Part shown: one piece after another, positions 1-7,995 of the stretch
Layout of the letters: each line of letters opens with the position of its first letter
How positions within the stretch are numbered: position 1 is the first letter of the stretch
Source: Limnohabitans sp. T6-5
GTDB taxonomy: Bacteria > Pseudomonadota > Gammaproteobacteria > Burkholderiales > Burkholderiaceae_C
Reading direction: 5' to 3'
Assembly (NCBI RefSeq): GCF_003063315.1
Contig: NZ_NERV01000001.1
Span: 310,001 to 374,000, forward strand
Length of the DNA: 64,000 nt
The notes under the pieces: model-generated
What the model was told of the DNA's origin: nothing
Databases searched by the model: none
The model's input: only the letters and a program-made list of their open reading frames with translations
Made by a program: the position numbers and the translations under genes

Positions 1-524
1 ATCATGCCGCCGAGCACCGTGAATTCAGGGATTGGCGGGCGCAGCAGCGGGAACAATTCGCCCAGCAAGCGGCCATCGAAAGGCACGGGCTCCAGCGCAC
101 GGCCATTCAAGGTCGAGCCAGGCAAATCGCTGATGTAGTCCGGATGCTTGGGGTAAGGACGGAATCTCACTGGGGTCTGCGCTTCGATTTTGGCCACCGC
201 CTCAGCACCGTACTTCAAGAAGGCGTCACGCAAAGCCGCAGGCGCTTGTGTGCCCACGGCATGGTTCAGATAAGTCGTCACATTGGCAAGGGTGTCACTT
301 GGATTGACCTTGGCAGCATGGTGTGTGCCCGGCACCCAGGTGGTGCCCGCCGACCAGGCGGTGGTGCCGCCGACAAATTCGGTGCGTTCAACCACCAGCA
401 CTTTGGCGCCATCGATGGCGGCAAACACTGCCGCCGACAAACCCGCACCGCCCGCACCGATGACCACCAGGTCAAACTCGGCGCCGTCTTTCAAGCCTTC
501 CAGACCGTTCTTCAGAACTTGCAT
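1..524 (-). CDS. FAD-dependent oxidoreductase (fumarate reductase / 3-ketosteroid dehydrogenase type), C-terminus outside window
   Basis: Only the first ~174 residues lie in the window; the gene continues past base 1. After a short N-terminus a dinucleotide-binding motif, VVIGAGGAGLSAA, starts near residue 20, followed by the VVER strand end and the GGTTAWS segment typical of flavoproteins related to 3-ketosteroid delta-1-dehydrogenase and fumarate reductase. It probably dehydrogenates a cyclic or alicyclic substrate with bound FAD. The start (ATG at 524-522) lies next to the stop of the upstream shikimate-dehydrogenase-like gene, whose last codons supply a GGGGAAA Shine-Dalgarno, so the two are translationally coupled. 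The N-terminus resembles the flavoprotein at 3345-5753. The exact substrate cannot be told. Confidence 0.8.
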   Translation of the reverse strand, partial: MQVLKNGLEGLKDGAEFDLVVIGAGGAGLSAAVFAAIDGAKVLVVERTEFVGGTTAWSAGTTWVPGTHHAAKVNPSDTLANVTTYLNHAVGTQAPAALRDAFLKYGAEAVAKIEAQTPVRFRPYPKHPDYISDLPGSTLNGRALEPVPFDGRLLGELFPLLRPPIPEFTVLGGM

Positions 525-525
525 C

Positions 526-1332
526 TCATTTCCCCATTAAAAATTCGACCATCAGGTCTTTGACCTGGACGAACATCTCGGACCCGGTCAGGGTGTTGCA
601 GCCCCATGCACGGGCTGCGGCAATCATCTGTGGCACAGCGGGCGCGGTGATCACGCAACCGACAAACAAGTCCGGCTTGAACTTCGAAGCATCGATCGGG
701 TGCGGATCGCCCTCTTTCATGCCCATCGGTGTGGCGTTGATGGCGATGTCAAAGCCTGTCGGGTCGCTGCTGCCTGCGACCACGCGGCACTGACCCAGCG
801 CGGCCAGACGCTGCACCAACGTATCGCGGCGCGCAATGTCTTCGTCATGGATGGCCAGTTCGCGCAAGCCGCCTGTGGCCAGTGAATACGCAATGGCCGA
901 GCCCGCTCCGCCTGCGCCCACCAGCAAGGCTTTTTTGCCCGCCAGCTTGAGGCCTTTCAAAGCCAAAGCCTGCACATAGGCTTGGCCATCAAACATGTCG
1001 CCATGCCAAGAGCCGTCGGCATTGCGGCGCAAGGTGTTGATGGATTTCAAAAATGCGCCACGGTCCGAGGTGGTCGCGCACAGATCAAAGTAAGCGAACT
1101 TGTGCGGCACCGTCACGATGATGCCGTCCACGTTTTTGCACAAGGACACGCCCGCCATCCAGGCGGCCAGATCGGCCGGTGCCACATGGGCCGGGATGCA
1201 CAAGGCGTTCAGCCCCACATCCTGAAAAGACCGGCTCACGCCCGCAGGCGATTTAACCTGGGCAATCGGATCGCCCACGATGAAATGGATGCGCGAAGCA
1301 CCGTCCAGATTCAAAGGCTTGTTGGTGTTCAT
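526..1332 (-). CDS. Shikimate/quinate dehydrogenase-like protein (AroE family)
   Basis: 268 residues. It has the AroE layout: an N-terminal substrate domain with a KSP motif near residue 28 and VTVPHK (catalytic lysine) near residue 98, then a Rossmann domain with GAGGAGSAIAYSLA. The position that is usually N-T-D-G in biosynthetic AroE reads M-F-D-G here: the aspartate is kept, but the threonine that contacts shikimate is replaced by phenylalanine. That suggests a catabolic or altered-substrate paralogue rather than the biosynthetic enzyme. It is the first gene of a minus-strand unit with the flavoprotein at 1-524 and is divergent from the Gfo/Idh gene at 1438. A second AroE homologue lies at 10615-11448. 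The family assignment is firm; the substrate is inferred. Confidence 0.8.
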   Translation of the reverse strand: MNTNKPLNLDGASRIHFIVGDPIAQVKSPAGVSRSFQDVGLNALCIPAHVAPADLAAWMAGVSLCKNVDGIIVTVPHKFAYFDLCATTSDRGAFLKSINTLRRNADGSWHGDMFDGQAYVQALALKGLKLAGKKALLVGAGGAGSAIAYSLATGGLRELAIHDEDIARRDTLVQRLAALGQCRVVAGSSDPTGFDIAINATPMGMKEGDPHPIDASKFKPDLFVGCVITAPAVPQMIAAARAWGCNTLTGSEMFVQVKDLMVEFLMGK

Positions 1333-1354
1333 GGCCGGGATGATACATAAAAAC

Positions 1355-1393
1355 GGAATTAGATTCCATTTTTGAATTTATTTCCAAAATTCA
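1355..1393. promoter_or_regulatory. Two inverted repeats in a divergent promoter region, candidate IclR operators
   Basis: Between the divergent starts at 1332 (-) and 1438 (+) are two perfect inverted repeats. GGAAT-TAG-ATTCC is at 1355-1367. TTGAATTT and AAATTCAA, separated by six bases, are at 1372-1393. The region is AT-rich compared with the surrounding coding DNA. An IclR-type regulator is encoded at 2495-3328, so these are natural candidates for its operators. No binding is demonstrated. Confidence 0.5.
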
Positions 1394-1437
1394 ATATACT
1401 GGCGCCATCGAAACCCCTTTCCCCACTGCAAAGACCC

Positions 1438-2484
1438 ATGCAAAAGTTCCCTCTGGCCGTGATTGGCGCTGGCGTAATAGGCCGGACGCACATCGAGCGC
1501 ATCCTGAAAACACCCGAGTTCGCTTTGGTGGGGGTGGCCGAGCCGAGCCTGGCCGGTCGCCAGTGGTGCGCCGAGCGGAATATCACTGTGTTTGAAAACC
1601 ACCTCGCTTTGCTGGACGCCACCCACCCCCAAGGCGTGGTGATCGCCACCCCAAACGCCACGCATGTGGAAGTGGCGGCCAACTGCATGGCGCATGGCAT
1701 CGCGGTGCTGATCGAAAAGCCGGTGACCGATACGCTGCACGCGGCCGAGCGCCTGATCCAGATCGAAAAAGACACCGGCGTGCCCGTGCTGGTGGGCCAC
1801 CACCGCCGCCACAACCCGATCTTGCAAAGGGCTTGCCAAATCGTGAGGGACGGACGCTTGGGCCAGGTGCTCAGCGCCAACGTGATGGCCAACTTTTACA
1901 AACCCGCTGCTTACTTTGATGTGGCCTGGCGACGCCAAGCCGGTGGCGGGCCGGTGCTGATCAACCTGATCCACGACATCGACATGCTGGTGTTTTTGCT
2001 CGGCGAAGTGCGCGCGGTGCAGGGCTGCCTGTCCAGCGCGGTGCGGGGTTTTGAAGTGGAAGACACCGGCTCAGCCTTGTTTGAATTTGCTTGTGGCACA
2101 CAAGCTGTGATGACGGTCTCGGACACCGCCGTCTCGCCCTGGTGCTGGGATTTTTGTGCGGGCGAGCAAAGCCAGTACCCTCGTCAGAACGTGCAATCGC
2201 ATTTTTTGTCGGGCACACAAGGCTCGCTGTCGCTGCCCGATCTGGCGCTGTGGCGCTACGAGGGCGAGCGACACTGGCACCGCGAAATGATGCGCGAGCA
2301 AAGCCGGGTACACGAGATCGACGTGTATGTGCAACAGTTGCGCCACTTCCGCGCGGTGGCCGAAAAACGCGAACAGCCCATTTGTTCGGCTCTGGACGGC
2401 TGGCGCACCCTGCAAGCCACGCAGGCCCTGCTGCACGCGGCGCACACGGGCCAGCGGCAAGTCTGCCCGGCATTCACAGCGTGA
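1438..2484 (+). CDS. Gfo/Idh/MocA family NAD(P)-dependent oxidoreductase
   Basis: 348 residues from the ATG at 1438. A TTG at 1372 in the same frame would add 22 unconserved residues and would lie inside the putative operators, so it is rejected. The N-terminus AVIGAGVIGRTH is the Rossmann dinucleotide motif. IEKPVTD near residue 95 carries the family's Glu-Lys-Pro motif, and the glycine-rich GGGPVLINLIHDIDM near residue 170 holds the conserved catalytic-region histidine. Members oxidise or reduce sugars, inositols and other cyclic polyols with NAD(P). It is followed 10 bases later by the IclR gene and probably shares a transcript with it. The substrate is unknown; the neighbours suggest a ring-containing polyol or acid. 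Confidence 0.85.
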   Translation: MQKFPLAVIGAGVIGRTHIERILKTPEFALVGVAEPSLAGRQWCAERNITVFENHLALLDATHPQGVVIATPNATHVEVAANCMAHGIAVLIEKPVTDTLHAAERLIQIEKDTGVPVLVGHHRRHNPILQRACQIVRDGRLGQVLSANVMANFYKPAAYFDVAWRRQAGGGPVLINLIHDIDMLVFLLGEVRAVQGCLSSAVRGFEVEDTGSALFEFACGTQAVMTVSDTAVSPWCWDFCAGEQSQYPRQNVQSHFLSGTQGSLSLPDLALWRYEGERHWHREMMREQSRVHEIDVYVQQLRHFRAVAEKREQPICSALDGWRTLQATQALLHAAHTGQRQVCPAFTA

Positions 2485-2494
2485 AGGAACACTC

Positions 2495-3328
2495 ATGAGC
2501 GGCGTCCTCGAAAGAACCCTGGGCATTCTCGAATTGCTATCGCAACACGGCGAAGGCCTGGAGTTGGCCGCGATTGCCGACCGGCTGGACATTCCTCGCA
2601 GCGGCACACACCGCCTGCTGAGCGATCTGGTGCGCCTGGGCTATGTGCGTCAGACACGCGGCCACGGCGACTACCTGCTGACCACCAAGCTGGTGTCCAT
2701 GGGCCTGAGTTACCTCAGCAACAGCGGCATCGTCGACATCGCCCAGCCCCTGCTCAACCGCTTGGCCGAAGTCTCGGGCGAGCTGGTGCGCTTGTCGGTG
2801 GTCGACGGCGAGCGCCTGACCTGGGTGGCCCGCGCCCAAGGCGCACGCCAAGGCCTGCGTTACGACCCCGACATGGGCAGCGATGCCCGCCTGTCCTGCT
2901 CGTCCTCGGGCTGGGCCTTGCTGTCGACGCTCAGCGATGACGCGGCCCTGGCCTTGGTGGCCAAACAAGGTCTGGGCCAGCCGGAACAGTTCGGCCCTGC
3001 CGCCCCCACCAGCTTGCAAGCCGTGATGGAGGCTGTGACCCAAACCCGCGAGCGCGGTTACAGCCTGACCACCGACACTTATACCGCTGGCCTGTCGGCC
3101 ATGTCCGCACCTGTGCGCTTTGCGGGTCAGCCCGCGTTTGGCGTGCTGACAATTGCAGGCCCCACCGTGCGCTTCAACCTTGAAAAAATGCAAGCCCTCG
3201 CGCCCGAGCTGCTCAGCATCGCGCAACAGCTGGCCGCGTCCAGCGGTGCATCGCCATTTTTCAGCCTGACCGCTGAGGTCGGCAATGCAACACCCACCGA
3301 TGGGCGCAAGCCAATTTACGCACTCTGA
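2495..3328 (+). CDS. IclR family transcriptional regulator
   Basis: 277 residues, starting at the ATG at 2495 behind a GAAGGAAC Shine-Dalgarno. The N-terminus MSGVLERTLGILELLSQHGE and the following SGTHRLLSDLVRLGYVRQ form the winged helix-turn-helix of IclR proteins. The C-terminal effector domain includes the typical segment with RYDPDMGSDARLSCSSSGWA. These regulators sense aromatic or organic acids and control adjacent catabolic genes. It lies between the Gfo/Idh gene and the FAD-NIPSNAP gene and probably controls this cluster through the palindromes at 1355-1393. The effector is unknown. Confidence 0.9.
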   Translation: MSGVLERTLGILELLSQHGEGLELAAIADRLDIPRSGTHRLLSDLVRLGYVRQTRGHGDYLLTTKLVSMGLSYLSNSGIVDIAQPLLNRLAEVSGELVRLSVVDGERLTWVARAQGARQGLRYDPDMGSDARLSCSSSGWALLSTLSDDAALALVAKQGLGQPEQFGPAAPTSLQAVMEAVTQTRERGYSLTTDTYTAGLSAMSAPVRFAGQPAFGVLTIAGPTVRFNLEKMQALAPELLSIAQQLAASSGASPFFSLTAEVGNATPTDGRKPIYAL

Positions 3329-3344
3329 GCCGAGCGGATTGCCC

Positions 3345-5753
3345 ATGCCTTCGAACTTCACACCTGACAACACCTGCGACTTGCTGGTCGTCGGTTCTGG
3401 GGCCGGGGCACTGTCTGCCGCCGTCACCGCCGCGCACCTGGGCCTGAAGGTCATCGTGGTCGAGAAAGACCCGCAATACGGTGGCACCACCGCCTGGTCG
3501 GGCGGCTGGATGTGGGTGCCACGCAATCCGCTGGCGGTCGATTCGGGCCTGCTGGAGCGCATCGAAAAACCGCTGTCTTACCTGCGCCGCGAATTGGGCG
3601 AAAAATTTGACGAGTCCCGCGCCCTCGCCTTTCTGAAGAACGGCCCGCGCATGGTCGAGTTCTTTCGTCGCCACACCGCGCTGCAGTTCATCGATGGCAA
3701 CGCCATCCCCGACTTTCATGGCCACACCATCGACGCGGCCCTGGGTGGCCGCTCGATTTGCGCGGCGCCTTTTGATGCCAGACAACTGGGCGAGCGCCTG
3801 CACGACCTCAAGCCCCCGCTTCACGAGACCACCTTGTGGGGCATGGGCATCGCCTCGGGTGCTGAGCTGCGGCATTTTTTAAACGCCCTGCACAAGCCAG
3901 CCTCGTTCTGGCACGTCGCCAAACTGCTGCTGCGCCATGGGCGTGACCTGCTGGTGCACCGCCGGGGCACGCGACTGGTCAATGGCAATGCGCTGATCGG
4001 TGGGCTGGCTAAGTCCGCCTATGATCTGGGTGTCGACATTCGCGTGAACAGCCCGGCTGTGCGGCTGCTGCAAAACGAAGGCCGCGTCACGGGTGCCGTG
4101 ATCCAAACACCGCAAGGCGAGGTCAGCATCCAAGCCCGCTGCGGCGTGGTGCTGGCCACCGGCGGCTTTCCACACGACCCAGCGCGCAAACAGCAACTGC
4201 TGCCCCATGCCCCCACGGGCCATGAGCACTGGTCGGCTGGCAACCGGGGCAACACGGGCGACGGCCTGCGCTTGGGCGAATCCGCAGGCGGCGTGGTGGC
4301 GAGCGACTTGGTGCAAGCGGCAGCATTGGCCCCCGTGTCCTTGGTGCCCCGCCAGGACGGCAGCTTGGCGCATTTCCCGCACCTGATCGAACGCGCCAAA
4401 CCCGGCCTGATCGCTGTCACATCCAAGGGTTTGCGCTTTGCCAACGAGGCCAACTCATACCACGATTTCATGCAAGACCTGCTGGCCGCGACACCCGCCG
4501 ATCACAAGCCTGAGGCCTGGCTGATTTGTGACCACGCATTCATCCGCTACTACGGACTGGGCGCGGTCAAGCCCGCACCCATGCCGCTCGGCCCTTGGCT
4601 GAAAAACGGCTATCTGAAACGCGGTCAATCACTGCTGGAGTTGGGCGAGGCTTGCGGCATCGACGCCCAAGCCCTGCAAGCCACGGTGCAGAGCTACAAC
4701 GCCTTGGCGCAAGACGGCAAGGACCGCGACTTTGGCAAAGGCGAAACGCCCTACAACCGCATCCAGGGCGACGCCATCAACGCCAGCCGACGCGGCCTGC
4801 GCAACCCCTGCATGGGCCCCATCAAGCGCGGCCCGTTTTATGCCGTCAAAGTCGTCATGGGCAGCTTGGGCACCTTCGCCGGTCTGCGCGTGAACGACCA
4901 CGCACAAGTCATCGACGCCCAAGGCCAAGCTATTCCCGGCCTGTATGCCGGTGGCAATGATCTGAGCAGCATGATGGGCGGCCACTACCCGGCCGGCGGC
5001 ATCACACTCGGCCCGGCCATGACTTTTGGCTTCATCGCCGCGCACCACGCCGCAGGTCGCGACCCTGCGACCACCTGCGAATACCCGATCACGACAATTT
5101 CAACTGACACCTCGAAAGCCAACACCATGTACTACGAACTCGCCACCATGACCCTGCCCTTTGGCACCGCAGGGCAAGCCGCCACGCATGTGCAGGCTTT
5201 TGCCACTGCGCCTGATTCCCAAGGCGAATTGCTGGGCTGCTGGTTCACCGACATTGGCGTGCTCAACCAGATGATCGTGCTGCGCGGCTTTGCCACATTG
5301 GACGCTTTGCAGGCCGAACGCGAGCGCACCCAGCAAAGCGCCAGTCCGTTCGGCTGCGGCGAAATTTACCAGTCGCTGGAGCAACACAGCTACAAAGGCT
5401 TCCCCTGGATGAAGCCCGTGCGCCCCAGCGCTGAGAGTGGCATCAGCGGCCCGGTCTACGAAATCCGCACCTACGGCATCAAGGCCGGCGGCGTGCAGCC
5501 CACCATCGACCTGTGGGAACAGTACGTGCCCGCCCGCGACAAGCTCTCGCCTTGCGTGGTGGCCATGGTGGCACTCGACGGCCCGCTGCGTTTCACCAAC
5601 ATCTGGGCCTACGACAGCCTGAACGCCCGCAGCCAGATCCGCGGCGAAGCCGTGGCCCAAGGCATCTGGCCGCCCAAAGGCGGGCCAGCGCACCTGACGA
5701 CGAACATGGTCTCGACGATGGCCATGCCCACGGCGGTGTCGCCACTGAAGTAA
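3345..5753 (+). CDS. FAD-dependent oxidoreductase fused to a C-terminal tandem NIPSNAP module
   Basis: 802 residues from the ATG at 3345. An upstream in-frame ATG at 3285 would overlap the IclR gene by 44 bases and is less likely. Residues ~1-585 form an FAD_binding_2-type flavoprotein: VVGSGAGALSAAV near residue 15, GGTTAWSGGW near 48, and a C-terminal GGNDLSSMMGGHYPAGGITLGPA segment contacting FAD. From about residue 594 (MYYELATMTLPFG) a NIPSNAP module begins, with two related halves; the second starts at GPVYEIRTYGIK. The module has the length and ending (WPPKGGPAHLTTNM) of stand-alone NIPSNAP proteins of ~210 residues. Such a fusion is unusual; the module would normally be a separate gene. 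The role is probably dehydrogenation of an alicyclic acid or CoA ester; this is inference. Confidence 0.85.
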   Translation: MPSNFTPDNTCDLLVVGSGAGALSAAVTAAHLGLKVIVVEKDPQYGGTTAWSGGWMWVPRNPLAVDSGLLERIEKPLSYLRRELGEKFDESRALAFLKNGPRMVEFFRRHTALQFIDGNAIPDFHGHTIDAALGGRSICAAPFDARQLGERLHDLKPPLHETTLWGMGIASGAELRHFLNALHKPASFWHVAKLLLRHGRDLLVHRRGTRLVNGNALIGGLAKSAYDLGVDIRVNSPAVRLLQNEGRVTGAVIQTPQGEVSIQARCGVVLATGGFPHDPARKQQLLPHAPTGHEHWSAGNRGNTGDGLRLGESAGGVVASDLVQAAALAPVSLVPRQDGSLAHFPHLIERAKPGLIAVTSKGLRFANEANSYHDFMQDLLAATPADHKPEAWLICDHAFIRYYGLGAVKPAPMPLGPWLKNGYLKRGQSLLELGEACGIDAQALQATVQSYNALAQDGKDRDFGKGETPYNRIQGDAINASRRGLRNPCMGPIKRGPFYAVKVVMGSLGTFAGLRVNDHAQVIDAQGQAIPGLYAGGNDLSSMMGGHYPAGGITLGPAMTFGFIAAHHAAGRDPATTCEYPITTISTDTSKANTMYYELATMTLPFGTAGQAATHVQAFATAPDSQGELLGCWFTDIGVLNQMIVLRGFATLDALQAERERTQQSASPFGCGEIYQSLEQHSYKGFPWMKPVRPSAESGISGPVYEIRTYGIKAGGVQPTIDLWEQYVPARDKLSPCVVAMVALDGPLRFTNIWAYDSLNARSQIRGEAVAQGIWPPKGGPAHLTTNMVSTMAMPTAVSPLK

Positions 5754-5757
5754 ACCG

Positions 5758-6567
5758 ATGACACGCATCTACTCCCTCGCCTACCTGAGCTCGCATCGCT
5801 GCCCGCCTGCACAAGCCGTCCAGGTCGCCGCGCAAACGGGCTACAGCTTTGTAGGCCTTCGCCTGTGGCCCAACGCCCCCGGCGCGCCACAACAGCACCT
5901 GCTGGGCCAGCCTGAAGCCCTGCGCGAAACCCTGGCGGCACAGCGTGACACCGGCGTGGGCGTTTTCGATCTGGAAATCATCCGCATCAGCGAAAGTTTT
6001 GACCCGCACACCTGGGATGCGCTGTACGACGCTGGCGCGGCCCTGAAAGCCAAGGCCATTTTGGTGGCCGGTGACGATGCCAACGAAGCCCGCCTGACCG
6101 AGAACTACGCCCGCCTGTGCGAAGTCATGAAGCCTTTTGGCATGACAGCCGATCTGGAGTTCATGCCATGGACAGCCGTGAAAGACGCGAAATCGGCGCT
6201 GCGCATTGTGCAGAACGCGGGTAGCCCCAACAACGCAGGCATCCTGGTCGATGCGCTGCACTTTGGCAGGTCCAACACCACGCTCGACGACATCCGCGCC
6301 ATCCCGCGCGAACTGCTGCACTACGCACAAATTTGCGATGCCCAAGGGGGTCTGAATTTCACGACCGAAGAAATGATCCACACTGCCCGCTGCGAGCGCC
6401 TCTTGCCTGGCGACGGCAGCATCGATGTGCAAGGTCTGTTTGACGCCCTGCCCGCCGACCTGCCAGTCAGCGTCGAGGTGGTGAACTTTGGCCGCGAAGC
6501 CCAGACCTCGGTACAGGACTGGGCCGCCGAATGCCTGGCCAAGAGCCGCCCTTTTGTGGAAGCCTGA
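5758..6567 (+). CDS. Sugar phosphate isomerase/epimerase-like TIM barrel (xylose isomerase-like; possible 3-dehydroshikimate dehydratase type)
   Basis: 269 residues; the ATG is 4 bases after the stop of the FAD-NIPSNAP gene. The protein fits the AP_endonuclase_2/xylose-isomerase-like barrel: TADLEFMPW near residue 133 supplies a metal-binding Glu, ILVDALHFGRS near 162 supplies Asp and His, and VSVEVVNFGRE near 240 supplies the last Glu. This superfamily includes sugar isomerases, 2-keto-myo-inositol dehydratase and 3-dehydroshikimate dehydratases (QuiC/AsbF type). With AroE-like dehydrogenases close by and a protocatechuate operon downstream, 3-dehydroshikimate dehydratase is a reasonable guess, but no motif decides it. 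Confidence 0.75.
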   Translation: MTRIYSLAYLSSHRCPPAQAVQVAAQTGYSFVGLRLWPNAPGAPQQHLLGQPEALRETLAAQRDTGVGVFDLEIIRISESFDPHTWDALYDAGAALKAKAILVAGDDANEARLTENYARLCEVMKPFGMTADLEFMPWTAVKDAKSALRIVQNAGSPNNAGILVDALHFGRSNTTLDDIRAIPRELLHYAQICDAQGGLNFTTEEMIHTARCERLLPGDGSIDVQGLFDALPADLPVSVEVVNFGREAQTSVQDWAAECLAKSRPFVEA

Positions 6568-6654
6568 GCCATGTTCCGCCGTTTTGAAAAACTCTCCCGC
6601 CTGCCTTTCTTCTTTGGGGCACGTTGGTTCAGCAGTGCTTGAAAAGCCGGATCT

Positions 6655-6726
6655 TGTAGGTCGGCGGCTTTAGCCCCGACAAGCTGCTGTGCTGCACTGT
6701 GTCGAAGCTGAAGCTCCGACCTACAA
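6655..6726. repeat. REP-like palindrome, family 1 (GTAGGTCGG type)
   Basis: An imperfect hairpin that begins TGTAGGTCGGCGGCTTTAGC and ends with the complementary GAAGCTCCGACCTACA. It occupies the gap between the TIM-barrel gene and the acyl-CoA dehydrogenase gene. Related copies lie at 12064-12155, 19747-19820, 20865-20934, 56755-56827 and 56851-56912. Confidence 0.85.
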
Positions 6727-6771
6727 ATAACCACTCACAAGCCAACATCTTTCAAACATCCGGAGCACCTC

Positions 6772-7932
6772 ATGGACTTTTCTCTCAACGACGAACAAAA
6801 AATGATGATCGAAACGGTGCGCCGTTTCATCGCCGAAGAACTGCAGCCCCTTGAGCACGAGATCGAGGACAAAGGGTTTCTCGACAACCGCAAAGCCCAA
6901 GCCATCCACGACAAAGCCAAGGCCCTGGGCTTGTACGGCATGAACATGCCGGCAGAGCTGGGCGGTGGTGGCCTGTCCAACATGGACCGCATCCTGTGCG
7001 AAGAGCAGTTCGGCCACACCACCGACATCCTGATCCGCCGCGCTTTTGGCAATGTGTACGAGCCACTGCTGCATTGCAAGGGTGAGCAAATTGAGCGCTG
7101 GCTCAAACCCGCAGTAGCGGGCAAGCGCACCTGCGCCATCACCATCACCGAATCGGGCGCAGGCTCGGACGCGGCAGGCATCAAAACCAACGCCAAGAAA
7201 AACGACAAAGGCTGGGTGCTCAACGGCACCAAGCACTTCATCAGCGATGGCGAGTGGAGCGACTTCTTTTTGGTGTCAGCCAAAACCGGCGAAAAAGAAA
7301 TCTCGATGTTCATGGTGGACAAAGGCTTGGCCGGTTTCACCGTGGGCAAAGACCAGAAGATGATGGGCCTGCGCGGCACGCCGCATCTGGAGCTGTTCTT
7401 TGACAACGTTCAACTCGAAGACGCCGCCCTGCTGGGCGAAGCGGGTCAGGGTTTCAAGCTGGCCATGGGAGCGCTCAATGTGGTGCGCTTGGCGCAGGTG
7501 GGTGCCCGCGCCGTGGGCAAGGCCACGCATGTGTGCGAGTTGATGCTGAACTGGTCCAATGAACGCAAGCAGTTCGGCACCAAGATCGGCGATTTCCAGA
7601 TGGTGCAGCAGATGATCGCCGACAGCGTGATCGAGATCAACGCCGCCCGCTGGATGGTCTACCACGCGGCCTGGATGCTGGACCAAGGCATGGACGCACG
7701 CGAGCAGATTGCCATGGTCAAAGTGCACGCGGCTGAGACCCTGGGCCGCGTGGTGGACCGTGCGGTGCAGGTATTTGGCGGCATGGGCTTTTGCAAGGAG
7801 TTGTCCATCGAGCGCTATTACCGCGATGCACGGATTTACCGCATCTATGACGGCACCAGTGAGATCCACCGTGGCGTGATTGCCAAGAGTGCAATGAAAA
7901 AAGGCGCTGTGCTGTTTGATGTGAACCGCTGA
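6772..7932 (+). CDS. Acyl-CoA dehydrogenase family protein
   Basis: 386 residues, about the length of short/medium-chain acyl-CoA dehydrogenases. The ATG follows CCGGAG at a good distance. The family landmarks are in order: CAITITESGAGSDAAG (near 124-139), the substrate/FAD loop MGLRGTPHLELFFDNV, the R-K-Q-F-G-T helix near 265, and the C-terminal YRIYDGTSEIHRG. The catalytic base of most family members is the Glu of Y-E-G-T; here it is Asp360 (Y-D-G-T), and the alternative isovaleryl-type Glu position is Val. Activity may be low, altered or on an unusual substrate. It precedes a CoA-transferase, which suggests a pair that activates and oxidises a carboxylic acid. Confidence 0.9.
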   Translation: MDFSLNDEQKMMIETVRRFIAEELQPLEHEIEDKGFLDNRKAQAIHDKAKALGLYGMNMPAELGGGGLSNMDRILCEEQFGHTTDILIRRAFGNVYEPLLHCKGEQIERWLKPAVAGKRTCAITITESGAGSDAAGIKTNAKKNDKGWVLNGTKHFISDGEWSDFFLVSAKTGEKEISMFMVDKGLAGFTVGKDQKMMGLRGTPHLELFFDNVQLEDAALLGEAGQGFKLAMGALNVVRLAQVGARAVGKATHVCELMLNWSNERKQFGTKIGDFQMVQQMIADSVIEINAARWMVYHAAWMLDQGMDAREQIAMVKVHAAETLGRVVDRAVQVFGGMGFCKELSIERYYRDARIYRIYDGTSEIHRGVIAKSAMKKGAVLFDVNR

Positions 7933-7995
7933 ATTTTTCAACGACACGCCGCATTGCAAGCGGCAGCACACGAACAACAGTCAAAGAGACCCAAA

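Noticed and set aside
1372-1437. A TTG start at 1372 for the Gfo/Idh gene.
   Set aside because: It falls inside the putative operator and adds residues with no similarity to the family's N-terminus.
3285-3344. An earlier start (ATG 3285) for the FAD-NIPSNAP gene.
   Set aside because: It would overlap the IclR gene by 44 bases and add 20 unconserved residues; the ATG at 3345 directly precedes the flavoprotein fold.
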